Source of the DNA: Pycnococcus provasolii
Lineage: Eukaryota > Chlorophyta > Pseudoscourfieldiophyceae > Pseudoscourfieldiales > Pycnococcaceae
DNA: 64,000 nt
Assembly (NCBI GenBank): GCA_938743325.2
Contig: OW568876.1
Span: 1-64,000, forward strand
Direction of reading: 5' to 3'
Position 1 is the first letter of the stretch. Each line of letters opens with the position of its first letter. The notes beneath the pieces are model-generated. The model was not told the origin of the DNA. It worked only from the letters and a program-made list of their open reading frames with translations, and searched no databases. A program made the translations under genes and the position numbers. Positions 59,182 to 64,000 of this stretch are shown here, one piece after another.

Positions 59182-59787
59182 TTATACGAGCGACACCTGC
59201 GCGCCGAGCTCGATGAGCTTCTTCTGCAGTTCCTCCGCCTGTTCCTTTGGCAGGCCCTTCTTCACGACGCACGGTGCACTTTCCACGAGTTCTTTCGCCT
59301 CCTTCAGTCCCAGGTCCGTGGCTGTGCGCACCTCCTTAATGAGCTTGATTTTCTGACCCGCGTCGAATGCGTCGAGCTGCACGTCAAAGTCCGTCTTCGC
59401 CGGCGCCGCCTCCTCGGCGGGCGCGTCGTCCGCCGCCGCGGGCGCCGCGCCAGCCGCTGGCATGGCCATGGGCATAGCTCCCATGGCGAACCCTCCCGCG
59501 GGCAGTTCGACGCCGAGTCTATCTTTGAGCAGTTCGGTGAGGTCAGCCGTTTCCAGGAGCGTGAGTGCTGTGATCTCGTCCGCAAGTTTCATAACTTTCT
59601 CAGACGCGGCTGGAGCATCTTCCGAGGCTGCGGCGGCGGCCTCTGAGCTGAAGCTCTGATTCGGAGCACCCATGGAAAGAGCAGCGAAGCTGAGAGCACG
59701 TGAACAAGAATCTGAAGAAGACAGACCACCACATAGACCAGGAAGAGGAAGACCTCGGAGAGACGTAAGGAGCCTGAGAGAAGACAT
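59182..59787 (-). CDS. Mitochondrial ribosomal protein L7/L12 (bL12m)
   Basis: 201 residues from ATG 59787. Presequence of about 55 residues, then the N-terminal dimerisation segment (VMKLADEITALTLLETADLT), an Ala/Pro hinge (about 98-130) and the C-terminal factor-binding domain (KTDFDVQLDAFDAGQKIKLI, KEVRTATDLGLKEAKELVE). Wording of the N-terminal segment is closer to mitochondrial than plastid L12. Stalk protein that recruits translation GTPases. The C-terminal VSLV and total length are usual. Confidence 0.93.
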   Translation of the reverse strand: MSSLRLLTSLRGLPLPGLCGGLSSSDSCSRALSFAALSMGAPNQSFSSEAAAAASEDAPAASEKVMKLADEITALTLLETADLTELLKDRLGVELPAGGFAMGAMPMAMPAAGAAPAAADDAPAEEAAPAKTDFDVQLDAFDAGQKIKLIKEVRTATDLGLKEAKELVESAPCVVKKGLPKEQAEELQKKLIELGAQVSLV

Positions 59788-60322
59788 GGTAGCTAGGGGA
59801 AACGAAACACGACACGACACGACGGGAAAGAATAAGCGAAGGGGAAGATCCAAGGGCGGGGGAGGATGAGGGCTATGGCGGAGAGGGACGTTGCGTGGTG
59901 GGTTGGGCCGGAGGAGAAGGAGGCGCTGGCCCTCAAGAACCCGAATGACACAACCCTAACCCGAATGCCAGAAGAATGCCATAACCCTAACCCGAATGCA
60001 AGAATGACATAACCCTAACCCGAATCCCTCCCTGCATCCCTCGAGGAAATCACTTACTGTTTGTACGAGAGTTCCCTTCCTGGCAGGCTGGCATGCATTC
60101 TTGAGGTGCCTTGTGGAACACCTTCTGGAGAGAAGTCCCCTCTAAAAAGTAAAAACCGTGGGTATCGTGGTTCTGGGAAGGATCCCCTCAACCCCGAGCT
60201 CCTTCACCTCTCTTGTCCTTTTTGTGTCTCCCTCCCCCTCCCCCCTTTCCCTGCTCCAGTGCCACGCGTGATTTCCGGATTCGTATCTGTCAGTCGCTCA
60301 CGCCATTTCCCCCTCTTCCTTC
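59788..60322. promoter_or_regulatory. Head-to-head promoter with telomeric tandem repeat
   Basis: Three copies of a unit ending in AACCCTAACCCGAATG with ACA(T) before it, at 59943-60024, i.e. telobox pairs phased at about 25-35 bp. The rest is unremarkable. Confidence 0.7.
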
Positions 60323-61810
60323 ATGCGTCGCCTACGTGCCGACAACGACAACGCCAATGAACCTCCGACTTCACAGATTGGCACGCGTCTCTCTGATAAG
60401 GCCAACGCGATACGCGCGCGCATTCCGTCCGCCAAAAAACTTCAAGAGAATGTCTTGAAAAATCTAGCAGTGCGCGCCAAACACCTCGTGCTCGGATCAA
60501 CGACCGCGCTCGTCATCGCACTCACGATGTCAACGCTCGTCAAACAAAAATACGGAGCGCACGCCGAGGCGGTGCGTGCGAAATCGGAGGAGAAGCGCGC
60601 AAGAAACGCGCGACTGAGAGAAGCGAGACTCGCGACGGCACAGCCTCTGAGATATGCGTGCGCAAACCTCCTCCAGTTCATCACGCTCATGCTCGACGAC
60701 CAGCTCGCGTTTCGCGCGCACTGGATCGAACACGAAAATGCTTGCGTGAACAACATGGCGTTCCAGCTGAGCTCCGTTTGCCACTTCATCGTCGCTCTTC
60801 AGGATGTCCAGAAATTCGAAGGGCTCGGCTACGAGGATATTTGGCAGTACGAGGTGATGAAGAAGCTCAAAGACATTCTGCGCGTGCTCTACGAGAGAAA
60901 CACGGATTACGCCATTTTCCCAGGCGCCGGTGACCGGCTCGCGTGCGCGCTAATCGCGGCGGCGCCGATGGTCAGGACGAACGGCGTACTCGCTCGATTG
61001 CGCGATCATTATTGCCTTTTCGAGCATCGACGCGACTACTACCCACACTCCATCAATCCTCTGCGCCTGCTTGAAATTGAAGTCAGGGAGGTTGGCGAAT
61101 GCCTTCGCGACGTTGCTGCGTGCACTCATGACGTAAACGGCAAGACGCAAACGGTTCCAAGTTTGATTGCCTTTTTGCGCCATGGGGCGGAGGTGGACCA
61201 TCAACAACAACTTGCCCGCCGGAAGGCTGCTGAGCAAATCGTCGAAGGTGCACGTGCACTACCCGCCTGTTCCGCTAGCAGCGAATTAGCAATCTACCCT
61301 GACCCATCATCCTTTTATTACCCCCTGCCGATGCTGCATCAAGAAGCGTCATCGGCGGCGGCGGCGGCGGCGGCATCAACTCGCACCAAGCCCATCGACG
61401 ATCTGCGGGAAAGCGTGCGCGAGGTTATTCATTTGCAGCTGGGCGGGTCCGCGACTGGATGCTTGCCCAGGCGGTCCTTGCTTGCTGCGCGCTTGCGTCT
61501 CAGGAGGGTCGCAGCTTCCCTCACGAGTTTAATCAAAACGCTTGATCGTCCACTGCCGGAGCTCGAGAAGATTAGGAAGGCGAAGATTCGACGGGAAAAA
61601 AAGGTGCAACCAGCGGCAGTGATGACGCGACAAGAGCGGCGACAGGAACGCGCAAGAGTGAGGTGGAAGCGTGCGTACCTGTGGACCCTCGGACGTTACG
61701 TTCCAGTGCCGCCGGTTGTCCCTTGGCATCGTAGTCGCCTCGCTGCTCGTGTAGTTGGCGGCGTGGTGATAGCGAGCGGCTTACTCGGACGCAAGCTTTG
61801 CTTGTGGTAG
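60323..61810 (+). CDS. Hypothetical membrane protein, 495 aa
   Basis: Start ATG 60323. Basic N-terminus, one clear hydrophobic segment at about 57-73 (LVLGSTTALVIALTMSTLV), then a helical domain with RYACANLLQFITLMLDDQLA, VCHFIVALQDVQKFEGLGYE and HSINPLRLLEIEVREVGECL. A poly-Ala run separates it from a basic second helical part and a short hydrophobic C-terminus. No family recognised. Convergent with RAD51C, 55 bp. Confidence 0.7.
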   Translation: MRRLRADNDNANEPPTSQIGTRLSDKANAIRARIPSAKKLQENVLKNLAVRAKHLVLGSTTALVIALTMSTLVKQKYGAHAEAVRAKSEEKRARNARLREARLATAQPLRYACANLLQFITLMLDDQLAFRAHWIEHENACVNNMAFQLSSVCHFIVALQDVQKFEGLGYEDIWQYEVMKKLKDILRVLYERNTDYAIFPGAGDRLACALIAAAPMVRTNGVLARLRDHYCLFEHRRDYYPHSINPLRLLEIEVREVGECLRDVAACTHDVNGKTQTVPSLIAFLRHGAEVDHQQQLARRKAAEQIVEGARALPACSASSELAIYPDPSSFYYPLPMLHQEASSAAAAAAASTRTKPIDDLRESVREVIHLQLGGSATGCLPRRSLLAARLRLRRVAASLTSLIKTLDRPLPELEKIRKAKIRREKKVQPAAVMTRQERRQERARVRWKRAYLWTLGRYVPVPPVVPWHRSRLAARVVGGVVIASGLLGRKLCLW

Positions 61811-61865
61811 TAGACGACTGTAATTTGTGTGTGTGTGTGTGTATGTGTGTTTTACAACAATTCAA

Positions 61866-63029
61866 TCATTGCTCAGCAGGAGCCGCCACATCATCACGAC
61901 TCCGCTTGTCTCCCACCATCACCGCCGCCGACGTGCTCTTCACGCCGCGAATGCCGTCGGCGACAACGCTGTACCACGCAGTTCGCGTTGGGAGACGGGG
62001 ACTCTTGGCGAGCGTTGCACACCTCTCAGGTGCCACAGACTCGCCTAGCGAGTCGTCCCACGCGAGCGTAAGCCGGCTCGTGCTGCAGTGAGCCCACGTC
62101 TCGCCGAGCGCGGGAATGACGCGCGCGGCCGAGTTCGCATTGCCGCTGTCGCCAGCCGCGGCGGCGGCCGCCGCCGCGATCTCGCCGCCACTCGGACGAC
62201 CACCCTTCGTCGTCACCTGATTCACGACGACGATCGCCACCTCGCACTCGTCTGCAACGCGCTGCAGCGACGCCGCGAGGCCCGTGAGCACGCGGCTGCG
62301 CTGCGCAAAGTCGCCTCCAAAGTCGTGACGGAAGGGAAAGGCGACGGAGTCGAGCACGACGAGGCGCACGGGTCTCGCGCACTTGGCGATGAATCCAGGA
62401 AGAGCGGTGACAGCCGCGACGAGCTCGACGTGGCTGTATGCGCGAAAGTAGTGCAGGCGCTGCAGCATGCCTTCTGTCGTGAGCGCGTCCGCGTCCGCCG
62501 CCGCCTCCGGCCCGAGCCGGCCTCGCATCCTCGCGAAGTGTCGTCGCACACCCTCGCACATTTCCTCGAATCGTTCCGCCATGAAGCTTCCCTCTGTGTC
62601 GATGTACACGGCGTCTCCGTCCACACCACCAAGTCGTGCGGGAACCTGCACGCTCGCTCCGAGTTGCATAGCGAGCTGCGTCTTCCCCACGCCTGGCACG
62701 CCGCACACTTCGGTGACTTCCCCCAGCGCGACCCCTCCCCCGAGCACGTCGTCGAGTGTGCGGCAGAACGTCACGACGTGTCGCCTCGTTTCCTCGCGCT
62801 CTAGCATCTGGAGGGCGGACTGCGCGCCTAGTAGCGGTTGAGGTGCTGCGAGCGCACGAGGTCTCAGGGAAGCGACGATTGCGGACGCTTCGGATAGCGG
62901 GATGTGCGCTTCCGCCGCGAGGTCCATGGGCGCCAGGTTGAGGAAGTCCGACTTGGACCTGAACCCCGCGCTGATGAGCAGTGCGCGCGTCGACGGCGAC
63001 ACGTCGAGCGCGAGCACGTCGTCCGCCAT
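61866..63029 (-). CDS. RAD51C: RAD51 paralogue, RAD51C-like
   Basis: 387 residues from ATG 63029. N-terminal helix-hairpin-like domain (about 1-60), then the RecA core: Walker A GVPGVGKTQ at 110-118, the YIDTEGSF segment at 142-149, LHYFRAYSHVEL, Walker B VRLVVLDSV at 221-229 and IVVVNQVTTKGG. The order and the LGGGVALGEVTEVCG lead-in fit RAD51C better than XRCC3 or DMC1. Acts in homologous recombination with other paralogues. A basic motif (KRSRDD) near the C-terminus could be nuclear targeting. Confidence 0.9.
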   Translation of the reverse strand: MADDVLALDVSPSTRALLISAGFRSKSDFLNLAPMDLAAEAHIPLSEASAIVASLRPRALAAPQPLLGAQSALQMLEREETRRHVVTFCRTLDDVLGGGVALGEVTEVCGVPGVGKTQLAMQLGASVQVPARLGGVDGDAVYIDTEGSFMAERFEEMCEGVRRHFARMRGRLGPEAAADADALTTEGMLQRLHYFRAYSHVELVAAVTALPGFIAKCARPVRLVVLDSVAFPFRHDFGGDFAQRSRVLTGLAASLQRVADECEVAIVVVNQVTTKGGRPSGGEIAAAAAAAAGDSGNANSAARVIPALGETWAHCSTSRLTLAWDDSLGESVAPERCATLAKSPRLPTRTAWYSVVADGIRGVKSTSAAVMVGDKRSRDDVAAPAEQ

Positions 63030-64000
63030 CGTTCGCGTTGTTTTGTGACGAAGAGGGCGCAAAGATGACAGACGGAGCCGGGGGGGCGGGAAAATGGCCA
63101 AGGGGAAAGGGGAAGGGGAAACCCCCAACTGGGAACCCCATACGTCCTGCCTGCCTGCGCGCGATCCGTCTTTCTCCATCCTCTTTGCTCTTTGCTCAAG
63201 TCTCAACTGAGGCTATCCAATAATACCAGCGACATAGTAGTACGTGAGCGTTTTTTGGGAGGTAGACGCCACGCCAATTAAGGTAGCAGCATCGGGTCTA
63301 CTGCCAGCGGCGGCGGCGTCCTCGCGCTGTCTGTATAATACAGTATCACGATGCGACACCAGCCGGCGATCGATGTGCTCGCCGCTATGGAGGAGTGAGA
63401 CGTTGGTCTGATACTTTAATACAGAGTTGCATAAATAGTTACATTTCTTCACACAAGCCTTTTTATTCAAAAAAAAAGCTCAAACAAGTTATATGTACAC
63501 AGTAGTAGACCATAGTAGTCTAATAAATACCTGAAAGATGTGGGTTGGATGTAATGAGTGAGTGAGCTCGTGGTTTTGTTTTGTATTTTTGTGTTCCCCA
63601 TTTGATTTGTCTGTATTTGAAGTGGCGCGCCGGGTCGTCAATTTTGCACCGGTCGCTCCGTGGAGAGCGGGGATTTCATCTTGGCCGAGGAAGTTGGGCA
63701 CACGCCGCCACAGATAATCACGGTTGAATCTCCCAAAGACGACGCATCGTCTGGGTAACATCGGTCGTAGGCGGCAGGCCAGGCTTTTGATATCGGCCAT
63801 AAAGTAGTATGGTGCTGTACTGGTGTCATACAATGGATGACTATGTGCAAAAGACTCGCTCATATTGTTTTTGTTTTTTATCGGAGAGATTCCCATTTGC
63901 TATTGCATATGAAATCATTCACCAGTACGCGAGCGAGCGAGCGAGCGAGCAAGCAAGCAAGCGGTCAGTAACACCCACCCACCCACCCAAGAAAACAACA
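63030..64000. other. Right end of the window, no supported gene
   Basis: Promoter and 5' region of RAD51C up to about 63210, then about 790 bp of lower-GC sequence with AT-rich words and no convincing frame. The longest reverse frame (63489-63896) has no domain or coding-like composition. A (GAGC)n/(AAGC)n tract at 63931-63962 and an ACCC repeat close the window. Confidence 0.45.
63086..63093 (-). promoter_or_regulatory. E2F-like site upstream of RAD51C
   Basis: GCGGGAAA, i.e. TTTCCCGC on the gene strand, 57 bp upstream of the RAD51C start codon. It matches the E2F/DP consensus TTTSSCGC common in S-phase genes. Confidence 0.5.

Noticed and set aside
63489-63896. Reverse frame of 135 codons at the right end
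   Set aside because: No domain, no coding-like composition, AT-rich flanks; more likely untranslated or intergenic sequence.
1-64000. tRNA, rRNA and spliceosomal snRNA genes
   Set aside because: I looked by eye for T-loop and snRNA core words and saw none; a covariance-model scan would be decisive.

Overview
This window looks like a chromosome end of a small, compact, GC-rich nuclear genome from a green alga. The evidence for a plant-lineage host is the gene mix: a SnRK1-type kinase with UBA and KA1 regions, an AP2-domain protein, a MATH protein of the BPM type, a GPI-anchored 8-cysteine lipid-transfer-like protein, a plastid-type phosphate translocator, nuclear genes for plastid L4 and coproporphyrinogen oxidase, and an ABC1-type kinase. 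Short introns (72-147 nt, GT-AG), mostly intronless genes, tight tail-to-tail spacing and a probable SelU-type selenoprotein fit a prasinophyte-grade alga; the exact taxon is inference. The telomere is of the TTAGGG type (CCCTAA on this strand), not the TTTAGGG type of most plants.

Layout. 1-288: telomere, with variant repeats at its inner edge. 289-859: degenerate telomeric sequence including a 78-bp near-perfect palindrome, a (TGG)n tract and GC-rich hairpins. 860-6140: a 5.3-kb subtelomeric element bounded by 61-bp inverted repeats (60/61 identical), each made of three copies of a 21-bp unit. It holds the broken remains of a virus- or phage-type fibre/adhesin region (48-bp coding repeats, then LamG-like and PA14-like pieces), a 134/131-bp tandem duplication, and an open Myb-like gene with five SANT repeats. 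6141-63029: about 35 host genes, largely alternating in strand as head-to-head and tail-to-tail pairs. 63030-64000: no supported gene.

The host genes are housekeeping: energy signalling (SnRK1), glycan biosynthesis and Golgi transport (RFT1, mannose-6-phosphate isomerase, a sialyltransferase-like GT29 protein, a nucleotide-sugar/PAPS-type transporter, PRA1), plastid and mitochondrial functions (CPOX, plastid L4, mitochondrial L7/L12, NDUFS4, dihydrolipoyl dehydrogenase, phosphate translocator, ABC1K, an S1-domain protein), cytoskeleton and endosomes (EB1, VPS23/TSG101), RNA (cap methyltransferase-like, RBM34/Nop12-like), translation (S29), transcription (MBF1, AP2) and DNA repair (RAD51C).

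The most notable result is at 53109-54126: a Prx-like2/SelU protein whose in-frame TGA is created by splicing (TG|A across intron 1), lies in a UxxC redox motif, and is followed in the 3' UTR by a stem-loop with the features of a type II SECIS element. A second theme is interstitial telomeric or telobox sequence in five consecutive head-to-head intergenic regions between about 46 and 60 kb.
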